From Acidobacteriota bacterium (GTDB lineage: Bacteria; Acidobacteriota; Blastocatellia; UBA7656): DNA of 64,000 nt. Below the pieces are notes generated by a model. It saw only the letters and a program-made list of their open reading frames with translations. It was not told where the DNA came from and did not search any database. Location of the stretch: NCBI GenBank assembly GCA_016201275.1, contig JACQDB010000038.1, forward strand, positions 40,704 to 104,703. The letters are read 5' to 3'. Of this stretch, positions 38,324-46,418 are shown one piece after another (the stretch's first letter is position 1; every line of letters begins with the position of its first letter). The translations under genes were made by a program, and so were the position numbers.

Positions 38324-38986
38324 ATGCAACTTCGAGAAATCAAGTCGCTAGTTGACAGTACCTCGGATGCTGCCTTCGCGGTTGATGGCAATAGTTTGAT
38401 CGTCGCCTGGAATCTGGCGGCGGAAACTTTATTCGGTGTAACTTTGCCGGAAGCCCTAGGCAAAGCTTGCGGCTCCATACTGCAAGGCATGGACGAATGT
38501 GGCGAGGTCTGTTCGCGGGATTGCACCATTCAACAATCGGTCAGGCATCATCACCCGGTCAGCAATTTCGATTTACAGGTGCAAACCGTACAGGGTAAAA
38601 AATGGTGCAACATCTCGGTGTTGATTGCCAACGAATCAGTGAAGACTTTGCCCTTTTCGATTCACATCGTCCGCCAGATAGACGTTCGCAAAAAACTTGA
38701 AGTTCTGGTGCGCGATTTCGTCGTCAATGAAACTCAGTTACCCGCCGAGCAGGTGGCAAACATGATTGCCACAACCCGCACCGCCTCCCGCGATACCGAT
38801 TTGACCAACCGCGAGATCGAGATTCTGCGCCTGCTTGCCAAAGGCATAACCACGGTTCGCATCGCCCATCAATTGCACGTCAGTCGCACCACCATCAATA
38901 ATCATGTGCAGCACATCCTGCGAAAGTTGGACGCTCATTCCAGACTGGAAGCCATACGCCGCGCCGAACACGCAGGGCTGCTGTAA
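38324..38986 (+). CDS. PAS-LuxR transcriptional regulator with Cys-rich sensor loop
   Basis: The 220-residue protein has a PAS domain at about 5-125 and a LuxR/FixJ-type helix-turn-helix at about 155-220 (LTNREIEILRLLAKGITTVR, HVSRTTINNHVQHILRKL). The PAS domain contains four close cysteines in GKACGSILQGMDECGEVCSRDC, a spacing suited to an FeS cluster or redox-sensitive thiols. No receiver domain is present, so it likely senses a ligand or redox state directly. GAGGTGAA precedes the ATG. Its operator-like sequence is shared with the nar-act operon, which makes it the best candidate regulator of nitrate respiration here. Confidence 0.85.
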   Translation: MQLREIKSLVDSTSDAAFAVDGNSLIVAWNLAAETLFGVTLPEALGKACGSILQGMDECGEVCSRDCTIQQSVRHHHPVSNFDLQVQTVQGKKWCNISVLIANESVKTLPFSIHIVRQIDVRKKLEVLVRDFVVNETQLPAEQVANMIATTRTASRDTDLTNREIEILRLLAKGITTVRIAHQLHVSRTTINNHVQHILRKLDAHSRLEAIRRAEHAGLL

Positions 38987-39013
38987 CCTTCAGCAAGCCT
39001 TTAGCCGCGACCT

Positions 39014-40960
39014 TCATCGGTGCGGAAAATTATAAAAGCCGTACAGCAAATCGGGGCTGACCTCGACATCGGCTTGGAACCCGAAGACCAGTGCATAAAA
39101 GTACAATTCGGCATCCAGCGAACGCTTGATATTTTCGGCTTTGCGAAAACCGTGACCTTCGCCAGCAAACGCTAGATACGCGACCGGCAAGCCTTTTTCG
39201 CGTATAGCCGCCAGCATCATCTCCGCCTGATTCGGCGGCACCACTTTATCATCCAGCCCTTGAAAGATAATGAGCGGACAGGATAACTGTTGCGTGTGAT
39301 AAATCGGTGAGCGCGCTTTGTACAACTCTTGCGCTTGCGGATAAGCGGCAATCAAACTGGTGTTGTAATGCGATTCGAATTTATGACAATCCTGCTCCAA
39401 GGCTTCCAGATCGCTGATGCCATAATAGCTCGCACCGGCCTTGAAGACCTTGCGGAAGGTCAAGGCCGCAAGCGTCGTGTAGCCTCCGGCGCTGCCGCCG
39501 CGAATGATTAAGCGCTCGCTGTCGGCTTTGCCTTGCGCCGCAAGAAAGCGCGCCGCGTTGACGCAATCATCCACATCCACCACGCCCCAATTGCCGTTCA
39601 AGCGTTCCCGATAAGCACGCCCAAAGCCGGTGCTGCCGCCGTAGTTGACATCCACTACGCCGATGCCGCGACTCGTCCAGAATTGAATTCTCAGGCTCAG
39701 AGTGCTAGACGTAGCGCCAGTTGGGCCGCCGTGACTGATGACAATCAAGGGCGGCTTCTCGCCCTTTGGTGCCTGGTAATTTTTATTCTTCGGCGGGTAA
39801 TAAAAGGCGTGCGCGGTCTGCTGATTTTCCGTCGGAAACGCTATGGCCTCGGCGCTGGAAAGATAACCCGGATCAATCTGCAATTGACTGGAACGACGCA
39901 GCACCTGCAACTTTTGCGTCTCCAGATTCAAACTGACTATGGCATCCATTTCGTCCGGCGACCCCGCGCCGAAAAATGCTTGAGCGCCAGCAACGCGTAC
40001 ATTGCGTAGATCGGTGTACGGCGTATCAATGGGGATTAATTTTTTAGCCGCCGTGTCGAGGCGCGCCAGTTTCCAGTTGCCTTGCTGACTGTAGGCGCAA
40101 ATGATTTCGGTCGTCGAGGCAAAGGCATAGAGCGACATATTGAAGACCCATTGCGGCGCACCAAATTCAGCTTCCATATCGCATAACGCTTCCGCTTCGT
40201 CATCAACCAGGCGGTAGAGATTCCACCAGCCGGTGCGGTCGGAAACAAAATGCAGAAGATTGTCGGGTGACCATTCCGGTTGATAGATGGATTCGGCAGC
40301 GCCGCCAGCGACAATTTTTGCATGGGCGATTGCGCCGTCCTCACGCAATTCCGCCAGCCACAACTCGGTTCCGTCCCAAGGCAAATTCGGATGATGCCAA
40401 GCCAGATACGCCAGATACTTGCCATCATTGGATAAGCGCGGCGAGGAATAAAAATCCGCACCGCTAACCAGCACCGTGTTGACCCCTGTCTCTACGTCCA
40501 CACTGACCAGCGTGTTGAGGCAATCGCGCCCGGCCTCCGTGTGGTCTTCGCGCACATAGATCAGCCGCCCACGCCGCTCGTCCATAGCGCCATCGGCATA
40601 ACGCATGGTGCTTTCCGGGGTCAGCGGCTCAGGCGGCGCATCGTGGGTTTTGCGATAGATGCGATTATCGGCGAAGTTGGAAAAGTAAACCGTGTCGCCG
40701 ACGACCAGGTAAGCGCCGCCGCCGTATTCGTGAACTCGCGTGCGTGCGTTGAACGGCGATGGCGTAATGTCGGAGAGTTGGCCGTCCGGCGAACGCTTGA
40801 CGATGACGCTGCGACCGGCTTCCGCCGGACGGCTTTCAATCCAATACACCGTCTCGCCGCTGATGGCGATTTCACCAAGCCCTATTGTGCCGGAGACAAT
40901 CACATCGGAAGTGATAGGCGATTGCCACGAGCCATACCGGGAGATTATTTTTTCAGACAT
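39014..40960 (-). CDS. Cytoplasmic S9-family peptidase
   Basis: The 648 residues have no signal peptide. An N-terminal seven-bladed propeller (DGQLSDITPSPFNARTRVHE, LSNDGKYLAYLAW) precedes the alpha/beta hydrolase domain from about 390. The nucleophile Ser is in IRGGSAGGYTTLAAL, the oxyanion-side motif is ISHGGPTGATS, the Asp is in FQGLDDKVVPP and the His is in AGEGHGFRKAENI. It is of the acylaminoacyl-peptidase/dipeptidyl aminopeptidase type. The lack of a leader and the GGSAGGY motif set it apart from the exported S9 enzyme at 8427. It starts ATG at 40960. Confidence 0.9.
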   Translation of the reverse strand: MSEKIISRYGSWQSPITSDVIVSGTIGLGEIAISGETVYWIESRPAEAGRSVIVKRSPDGQLSDITPSPFNARTRVHEYGGGAYLVVGDTVYFSNFADNRIYRKTHDAPPEPLTPESTMRYADGAMDERRGRLIYVREDHTEAGRDCLNTLVSVDVETGVNTVLVSGADFYSSPRLSNDGKYLAYLAWHHPNLPWDGTELWLAELREDGAIAHAKIVAGGAAESIYQPEWSPDNLLHFVSDRTGWWNLYRLVDDEAEALCDMEAEFGAPQWVFNMSLYAFASTTEIICAYSQQGNWKLARLDTAAKKLIPIDTPYTDLRNVRVAGAQAFFGAGSPDEMDAIVSLNLETQKLQVLRRSSQLQIDPGYLSSAEAIAFPTENQQTAHAFYYPPKNKNYQAPKGEKPPLIVISHGGPTGATSSTLSLRIQFWTSRGIGVVDVNYGGSTGFGRAYRERLNGNWGVVDVDDCVNAARFLAAQGKADSERLIIRGGSAGGYTTLAALTFRKVFKAGASYYGISDLEALEQDCHKFESHYNTSLIAAYPQAQELYKARSPIYHTQQLSCPLIIFQGLDDKVVPPNQAEMMLAAIREKGLPVAYLAFAGEGHGFRKAENIKRSLDAELYFYALVFGFQADVEVSPDLLYGFYNFPHR

Positions 40961-41090
40961 TTATTATTCCTTAACCAAAATTGAATGAAGCCATTCACTA
41001 TTCAAGGATGACTTGGCGCGGAGAAATTATTCATGCTCTGCCTGCCTGATTGAAGGCTTCTTATTAATACCCTGTTTGCGTGGGCCTTGC

Positions 41091-41687
41091 TTACTTCCGA
41101 AAGAACAGGATGGCACCAAATAAACTTAACAGCACCACAAAGGTGATACCAAGGCCGCCTAAGATTTTATCTACAGAGGCGATGCCCGTCCATTGCAGAT
41201 AATGAATGCGATAGAAAAAATCCAGACGGTCGGTGTCCGCGCCGCGTTGCGAAAGCGTCATTCGTTCCCAATTCAATTTCACCTGTACGCCGGTGCTGGT
41301 GGTGGCGTTGGTGCCGTTGACACTGACGATTTGCCCGTAACGCGCCGGGTTGATCGCCAAAGCGTCGTTCAATAAAGTGCGCGTCGCTTCTTCGTTGGGC
41401 GCGGGTTTGGGCTGGTGCGTTTGTGGGTCGAGGTGTTGCCAGCCCTCTTCTGTGCGAACCAAAAGGTGTTCGCCGAGAATCGTTTTCAAATAGCGCATCT
41501 CAAGCCACGCAGCATTTGCTTGAATCGGCTGGTCGGCGGCAAGCGGATAAGTTTTGACTTGCAGCATTTCATAAGCGCCCGCATAACCGGGCTTGATAAA
41601 AAATATTGCGCCGGTGATTGCCCAACCGAGAAACGGCAAGAGCATAATCAAACCGATGAGGCGATGCAGCGTGCGAGTTTTGGTCAT
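41091..41687 (-). CDS. PepSY-type membrane protein
   Basis: The 198-residue protein has an N-terminal helix (LHRLIGLIMLLPFLGWAITGAIFF), a periplasmic domain of about 130 residues and a C-terminal helix (GGLGITFVVLLSLFGAILFF). HRLIG at the start and the FFYRIHYLQWTG segment before the last helix are typical of PepSY-associated membrane proteins, which often accompany siderophore or heme uptake. The ATG overlaps the stop of an upstream pseudogene (ATGA), so it belonged to a two-gene unit whose first member is now broken. Confidence 0.78.
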   Translation of the reverse strand: MTKTRTLHRLIGLIMLLPFLGWAITGAIFFIKPGYAGAYEMLQVKTYPLAADQPIQANAAWLEMRYLKTILGEHLLVRTEEGWQHLDPQTHQPKPAPNEEATRTLLNDALAINPARYGQIVSVNGTNATTSTGVQVKLNWERMTLSQRGADTDRLDFFYRIHYLQWTGIASVDKILGGLGITFVVLLSLFGAILFFRK

Positions 41688-42150
41688 TCGTTATTGATTA
41701 CTTGGCTTTCTGTAAGTAGTGTCAGCCGCACTTTTGATTTCCTACGGATAACCACAATTACTTTATCAGTAGAAAAACCGGCTTTGCTTGTTCTCAAGTA
41801 GTATTTAGAGCGTGTCGCAGAATTCCAGTAATAGCCTATATATTGTGGATGGTTAAACCATCACATACAATATCTGGACAGAAAATCCATTTATGCGACA
41901 CGCTCTATTTATTTTCGGAGCGATGAGGAAAACGAAAAAACCGTTGGCATCGGTCTTAGTAACAGCTATGCGTTTTCGCCATCCTTTGCTACATAATTCA
42001 ACCAACATTCCGGGAACCGGCTGGCCAACATTTGTCGTGGCTACTATGCCTGCAAGCTCTTGAGCTTCAAATTGATCTTGCGCTTTGCTGAATGAAGCAA
42101 CACTCAACCCCCAAGCAACAAACTAGAAATGCACTTCTAATCGTTCTCAT
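41684..42150 (-). pseudogene. Secreted carboxypeptidase-regulatory-like protein broken by a MITE and frameshifts
   Basis: A gene remnant can be reassembled on the minus strand: MRTIRSAFLVCCLG (signal start, ATG at 42150), then after a one-base shift in a G5 run LSVASFSKAQDQFEAQELAG, then VGQPVPGMLVELCSKGW and KTDANGFF. After a one-base shift in a T6 run it continues RFPHRSENK. The 98-bp MITE at 41808-41905 interrupts it. It resumes as YYLRTSKAGFSTDKVIVVIR and ends RLTLLTESQVINNE with a TGA overlapping the next gene's ATG. The fold is the CarboxypepD_reg/SpaA-like beta domain. Three separate lesions argue for true decay. Confidence 0.85.
41808..41905. repeat. MITE family A, copy 3 (98 bp, intact ends, TA target)
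   Basis: Terminal inverted repeats GAGCGTGTCGCA and TGCGACACGCTC are perfect over 12 bp, flanked by TA at 41806-41807 and 41906-41907. The interior ATATTGTGGATGGTT faces AACCATCACATACAATAT, so the whole element folds on itself. It interrupts a reading frame, giving direct evidence of insertion after the gene was formed. No transposase is encoded; TA targeting suggests an IS630/mariner-type enzyme elsewhere. Confidence 0.93.
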
Positions 42151-42211
42151 ACCTTGCTTCTCAAAAGCAGGAAGCGGCAACTTCTCGCCACTTCCTGCCA
42201 AGGTCTTCTGC

Positions 42212-44128
42212 CTACTGCTTACTGATTTCGGCTGGCTTCATCACGCGCAAGCTGACGTTCGAGGTGCAATAGATATGCTGCGTCGCTTTGATGAAGTCCG
42301 ACTCTTTGGCGGCGTTGTAAATATCCAAAAACTTCTGCGGGTTGCGATCAATGAGCGGGAACCAACTGCTCTGCACCTGTATCATCAGGCGATGTCCCTG
42401 CAACCAGGTATGAAAAATATCCGGCATCTCGAACTCAATCTTCGTGCGTTTGCCGGGAATCATCGCTTCGGGCTTTGACCAACTGTGGCGATACTTGGCG
42501 CGCATCGGTTCGCCTCGGACCAGCATTTGATATGCGCCCATACGCACGTCTGCCGGATTCGGCGAATTGTCCGGCGCGTTGTCTGGGTAAACGTCTATCA
42601 GCTTGACCACGAAATCGGCATCCGTGCCGGTGGTCGAAACTTCCAGACTCACTTTAATCGGCCCGGCGACGGTCATCGCTTCGGTGAGCGCGGCGGTTTG
42701 ATAAACCACTACGTCGGGGCGCGTAGCGGCGTGGCGCTGGTCGTCAACCATGTACTCCCGCGTCATGCCGATAGCGGTTTTGTTGATAAACGGCACTGGC
42801 TTGTTGGGGTCGCTGACGTATTCAGCAAAGCAATTTTTTTGTGCAGCCGCTGGCGCTGTAAACGAGAGTTTGCCACTCGCATCCAGATAAACATTCTTCG
42901 TTTCGACATTCTTCGGCGGCCATTCAGCAAGCGTCTGCCATTGGTTCGCGCCGCTGTTGAAGACATAAGCTTCGGGCAATTTGTTTTCACCTTTGTCTTT
43001 CAAAAAATAATTGAAGAACGGCAGTTCGATATTCTCACGATAAAATTCCGCCGTCTTCGCGCCGAAACGTATATCGCCCAAGCCTGCGCCATCGCCACGC
43101 GCCCAGCCGCCATGAAACCACGGCCCCATCACGATGATGTTATAGGTTTTCGGATTGTTCTTCTCTATGGCTTCATAAATGTGCAGCGGCCCCTGCAAAT
43201 CTTCGGCGTCAAACCAACCGCCCACCGTCATGACGGCAACCGTAGGTTTAACGTGAGTCAAATTCTTCGGGACGTTTTGCGCCTGCCAATAGGCGTCATA
43301 ATCGCCGTGCTTCATCCATTCGTTCCAGATGGCGATTTCATTATGCAGATATTTTTTATTGGCATTGGCGAGGGGTCCCATCGCTAAAAAAAACTTGTAG
43401 CCATCAGGCGTGCCGTGATTGATGCCGGGCTGTCCCTGGGTGGTCGGCCCTGGGCGCGGTTTGCCAAAACCGGAAATAAAATTGAAGGCGTGCGGCAACC
43501 AGAACGCGCCGTTGTGGTGCATATCATCGCCCAGCCAATTGTCCGCCATCGGTGCTTGCGGCGAGGCGGCGCGTAAAGCCGGATGCGCGTCTATCAAAGT
43601 CTGCGCCGTGTAGTGACCGGGAAACGATATGCCCCAGACGCCAACGCGCCCGTTGTTATTGGGAATATTTTTCACCAGCCAGTCAATGGTGTCGTAAGAG
43701 TCGGTGGATTCATCAACCTCGTTGGCTTGTTTATTGGCCTTGTACGGCGTCATCCAATGGAAATCGCCTTCCGACATATAGCGCCCGCGCACGTCTTGAT
43801 AGACGAAGATGTAGCCCTCTTTTTGAAATAATGGCGACGGCCCCAGCGAGTTTTTATAAGCCTCGGCTCCGTAAGGGCCGACACTGTAAGGCGTGCGGCT
43901 CATCAAGATGGGATACGGCTGCGACTGATCTTTCGGCATATAAATCGAGGTGAACAATTTGACGCCATCGCGCATGGTGATCTGCACCTCTTTTTTGGTG
44001 TAGTTGGCTTTGACCTCTTCGACGCTTGGCATCTGCCCTTGCGCGAACAGTGGGCGCGTTGACGCAAACAATGCCACAAGCATCAGCGTGATGAGAAAAC
44101 GGTGAGCGATTGATCTTCTGTAGGTCAT
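42212..44128 (-). CDS. Secreted CocE/NonD-type (S15) hydrolase
   Basis: The 638 residues begin with a signal peptide (FLITLMLVALFASTRPLFA). The alpha/beta hydrolase domain has the nucleophile Ser in VGVWGISFPGHYTAQ, the YQDVRGRYMSEG segment and PYSVGPYGAEAYK of the X-Pro dipeptidyl-peptidase/cocaine-esterase family. The C-terminal jelly-roll domain contains TDADFVVKLIDVYPDNAPDN and HRLMIQVQSSWFP. It should be a periplasmic or extracellular acylase or peptidase; the substrate is unknown. AGGAGG lies just before the ATG at 44128. Confidence 0.9.
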   Translation of the reverse strand: MTYRRSIAHRFLITLMLVALFASTRPLFAQGQMPSVEEVKANYTKKEVQITMRDGVKLFTSIYMPKDQSQPYPILMSRTPYSVGPYGAEAYKNSLGPSPLFQKEGYIFVYQDVRGRYMSEGDFHWMTPYKANKQANEVDESTDSYDTIDWLVKNIPNNNGRVGVWGISFPGHYTAQTLIDAHPALRAASPQAPMADNWLGDDMHHNGAFWLPHAFNFISGFGKPRPGPTTQGQPGINHGTPDGYKFFLAMGPLANANKKYLHNEIAIWNEWMKHGDYDAYWQAQNVPKNLTHVKPTVAVMTVGGWFDAEDLQGPLHIYEAIEKNNPKTYNIIVMGPWFHGGWARGDGAGLGDIRFGAKTAEFYRENIELPFFNYFLKDKGENKLPEAYVFNSGANQWQTLAEWPPKNVETKNVYLDASGKLSFTAPAAAQKNCFAEYVSDPNKPVPFINKTAIGMTREYMVDDQRHAATRPDVVVYQTAALTEAMTVAGPIKVSLEVSTTGTDADFVVKLIDVYPDNAPDNSPNPADVRMGAYQMLVRGEPMRAKYRHSWSKPEAMIPGKRTKIEFEMPDIFHTWLQGHRLMIQVQSSWFPLIDRNPQKFLDIYNAAKESDFIKATQHIYCTSNVSLRVMKPAEISKQ

Positions 44129-44176
44129 GTAAATCCTCCTAAAAATTTAGGCCGGGTTGCAAGTTGAATCGGCATG

Positions 44177-44236
44177 ATGGCGTTTTTCATTTGGTGGCAA
44201 GAACCGATTGCGACACCTTCATTGGAAAAACGCCAT
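44177..44236. repeat. Imperfect inverted repeat in the 276-bp spacer
   Basis: ATGGCGTTTTTC (44177-44188) pairs with GAAAAACGCCAT (44225-44236) around a 36-nt loop. The rest of the 44129-44404 spacer shows a short TGGCGCGAGAAGATTGTCGCGCC hairpin-like sequence near 44295 but no credible gene. Confidence 0.5.
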
Positions 44237-44404
44237 ACCTTTCCACTGTTTGCCTGCGTCGCCATCGGCGGGCTTTGGCTAATCCTGTTGCGATGTGGCG
44301 CGAGAAGATTGTCGCGCCTGGGTTCTTCGCTGTCTTTGAGAATGCCTGCAATTTAGAGCCTCTTTGAGATTCGTTTTGGCTACAAAAACCTGCCGGATAA
44401 AACT

Positions 44405-44797
44405 TCATTTCAAAATTTTTACCTGAGGATACGTCAGTATCTTTGCATCAACCGTGAGCAGCGGACAATCATAAACTCTGGCCGTAGCAACAATGATTTG
44501 ATCTGCCGGATCGTTATGAAAGCCTGCGGGTAATTGCGTAGATGCCAGAGCGATTTGAGGCGTCAGATTCAACAACAGAATACCTGGATAGCCAAGTGCC
44601 TGCTCAAACCAATCTGCTATTGGTTGCGGCAAAGTCAGACGTTTGAATTCCACTAACTTGGCGACCTCCCAACAGGAAATCACACTCACGCCCAGCCCCT
44701 GCTCTTCATTCTCTTGAATCAGGTTAAAATAATAATCGGTCAGTCGCCTATCCCCATGAACCCACCATATCCAGATGTGCGTGTCCAGAATAATCAT
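44405..44797 (-). CDS. PIN-domain toxin (VapC-like)
   Basis: The ATG at 44797 gives 130 residues starting MIILDTHIWIWW, the first PIN aspartate. SCWEVAKLVEF carries the conserved Glu and NDPADQIIVATA the later aspartates, so the metal site looks complete. PIN toxins cleave RNA, often tRNA. The start overlaps the stop of the upstream small gene by 4 bp (ATGA), the normal antitoxin-toxin order. It lies on the same strand as the DUF7660-like and deacetylase genes upstream. Confidence 0.9.
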   Translation of the reverse strand: MIILDTHIWIWWVHGDRRLTDYYFNLIQENEEQGLGVSVISCWEVAKLVEFKRLTLPQPIADWFEQALGYPGILLLNLTPQIALASTQLPAGFHNDPADQIIVATARVYDCPLLTVDAKILTYPQVKILK

Positions 44798-45009
44798 GTC
44801 AAGGCTTCCCAATCCTCAAGTGCTACCGGCTCGGTTGGCGCTTCATAGGTCACCGGTGTGCCGCGTAATGGGTAATGATTCTCTGAAGTTGATTTTGCAG
44901 ACCGGGTGATAATGATGACCTCAACCGAATCGCCAGCTTGAAATGGCAAGCCTTCCAATACCAGCATCCCATCTTTTTCTACAGTGGTTTCCAGATGATG
45001 CGCGTTCAT
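44794..45009 (-). CDS. Antitoxin partner of the PIN toxin
   Basis: The ATG at 45009 (AAGGAG upstream) gives 71 residues. LETTVEKDGMLVLEGLPFQAGDSVEVIII looks like a short AbrB/DUF104-like beta domain for DNA binding. The acidic C-terminus (PTEPVALEDWEALT) would wrap the toxin. Position and 4-bp overlap with the toxin support the assignment more than the sequence does. Autoregulation is expected for such pairs, but I see no clear operator. Confidence 0.75.
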   Translation of the reverse strand: MNAHHLETTVEKDGMLVLEGLPFQAGDSVEVIIITRSAKSTSENHYPLRGTPVTYEAPTEPVALEDWEALT

Positions 45010-45036
45010 AAACAACTCCTTATTTGCAGTCAATCG

Positions 45037-45294
45037 CTATTCATATATTTTCCCGCAATAAAGAAAAACCGCAAACTTTTTCCATAGCTGGTCTTCAGTC
45101 AATCCTTGCGATTCCCCCATGTCTGTATCCTCAGCCAAAGCCGCCTCCAAAAAATTTTCTATCGTGTCGTTTTCCCAACCAACCGGATTTTTGCGGTCTG
45201 CAATCAAGGCTCTGACAAAATCAAAAAATGAATCTCGGCCTTCCACTTGATCAAGCTTTTCATGGAGTTTGAGTTTCTCTACTGTATCTTTCAT
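45037..45294 (-). CDS. Small DUF7660-like protein
   Basis: The 85-residue acidic protein has DSFFDFVRALIADRKNP, WENDTIENFLEAALAEDTDM and a conserved-looking end, LWKKFAVFLYCGKIYE. This pattern matches the small proteins called DUF7660 as I recall them; no function is assigned. Its ATG overlaps the stop of the deacetylase gene by 4 bp, so it is translated from that transcript and leads into the toxin-antitoxin pair 27 bp later. Confidence 0.65.
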   Translation of the reverse strand: MKDTVEKLKLHEKLDQVEGRDSFFDFVRALIADRKNPVGWENDTIENFLEAALAEDTDMGESQGLTEDQLWKKFAVFLYCGKIYE

Positions 45295-46283
45295 TGTCTT
45301 TTTTCTGCTCGTTCTTTTCGCTGCAAATCACGCAAGGGGCGAAAGCCTATGCGCTTGATGCCTTGCGCTTCGAGAATCTTTCGCACCTCGGCGTCACTGG
45401 TAAACAGGCGATACTCTTCGGCGCGGGTCTGCCAAGAATTGGTGATGTGCTGAATCTCGTCACCGGCAACCGAAGCGTGTATGTAAAGCTCGGTGACGCC
45501 GGGTTTCAATTCGTTCAACATACGCTGCCAGTAAACCGTGATGGATTCGCCTTTTGGTGGGCCGCCGGTAATCAAATAATCTGGATAAATAACGCCATCG
45601 CTGTCCAGTTGGCCGCGTTGCTGCGCGCCGCCGTTGGCCGCTAACAACGCCTGCGACCCCATGCGAAGCGGCAAGTTAAATTCGTTGGCCAGTCGCCGAT
45701 AGACCTGAAAATAATTGTCCTTGTATTGCAATGCTCCCATGTGCGAATCCAGATGCGTCACATCTACACCGGCATCAAGCGCTTTTTTGATTTGCGCTCT
45801 GGCTTCTATATAAGCTTGTTCGGGCGTCGCGTGACCATAAACATTCATAATGTCCGGCCACAAATACCCTTGCGGGTCAACGAGTCCCGGCACCTCCGAT
45901 TTGCTGGCCACCGGCCCCCACTTGTAGCCCTTCCATTCGGCAGTGTGCGTCAAATGCAATCCGAAATCTTTATCGGGATGAGCTTTCGCATAGGCGAAGA
46001 TTTCCGGCACCCAAGGGCAGGGAACCATTATCGTCGCCGAAGTCACCAGCCCATTTTCCATAGCCTCCATCACCGCCGCATTCGACGCATGGCTATTGCC
46101 TACGTCGTCGCCATTGATGATTAAAATTTTATCCGTGGCTTTGAATCCCAGGCGTTCAGCCAGCGAGCGACGTTGCGGCGCTTGGGTGGCCGCCGATGGA
46201 TTTGGCGCGGCGGTCGCTTTATTGCGAGCCATCAACGAAGCGGGTAATAAAGCGAGCAACAAGAGCGTGACGATATTTTTCAT
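45291..46283 (-). CDS. Secreted ChbG/HpnK (YdjC-type) deacetylase
   Basis: The ATG at 46283 gives 330 residues. A signal peptide (IVTLLLLALLPASLMA) precedes the YdjC fold: ILIINGDDVGNSHASNAAVMEA with the metal aspartates near 55, FGLHLTHTAEWKG with a metal-binding His, and VTHLDSHMGALQ with another His. Family members remove acetyl groups from chitooligosaccharides or related sugars. The export signal and the late HASVAGDE segment suggest a periplasmic sugar substrate. It is the first gene of a unit with the DUF7660-like and toxin-antitoxin genes. Confidence 0.88.
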   Translation of the reverse strand: MKNIVTLLLLALLPASLMARNKATAAPNPSAATQAPQRRSLAERLGFKATDKILIINGDDVGNSHASNAAVMEAMENGLVTSATIMVPCPWVPEIFAYAKAHPDKDFGLHLTHTAEWKGYKWGPVASKSEVPGLVDPQGYLWPDIMNVYGHATPEQAYIEARAQIKKALDAGVDVTHLDSHMGALQYKDNYFQVYRRLANEFNLPLRMGSQALLAANGGAQQRGQLDSDGVIYPDYLITGGPPKGESITVYWQRMLNELKPGVTELYIHASVAGDEIQHITNSWQTRAEEYRLFTSDAEVRKILEAQGIKRIGFRPLRDLQRKERAEKRQ

Positions 46284-46418
46284 AAGCACTCTCCGCGACT
46301 TCTTCAACGATAAGCAACGATGAGGGGGAATCAATTTCTATTTCACCTGCGGCTTCATCTTGAGCGGCAAAACAGAAAAGAGATTAAATCAGCTTGGCGG
46401 ACGAAATCACAAACCGAT

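Noticed and set aside
44164..44367. Possible small gene in the spacer before the S15 gene.
   Set aside because: No ribosome binding site, atypical composition and overlap with a palindrome.
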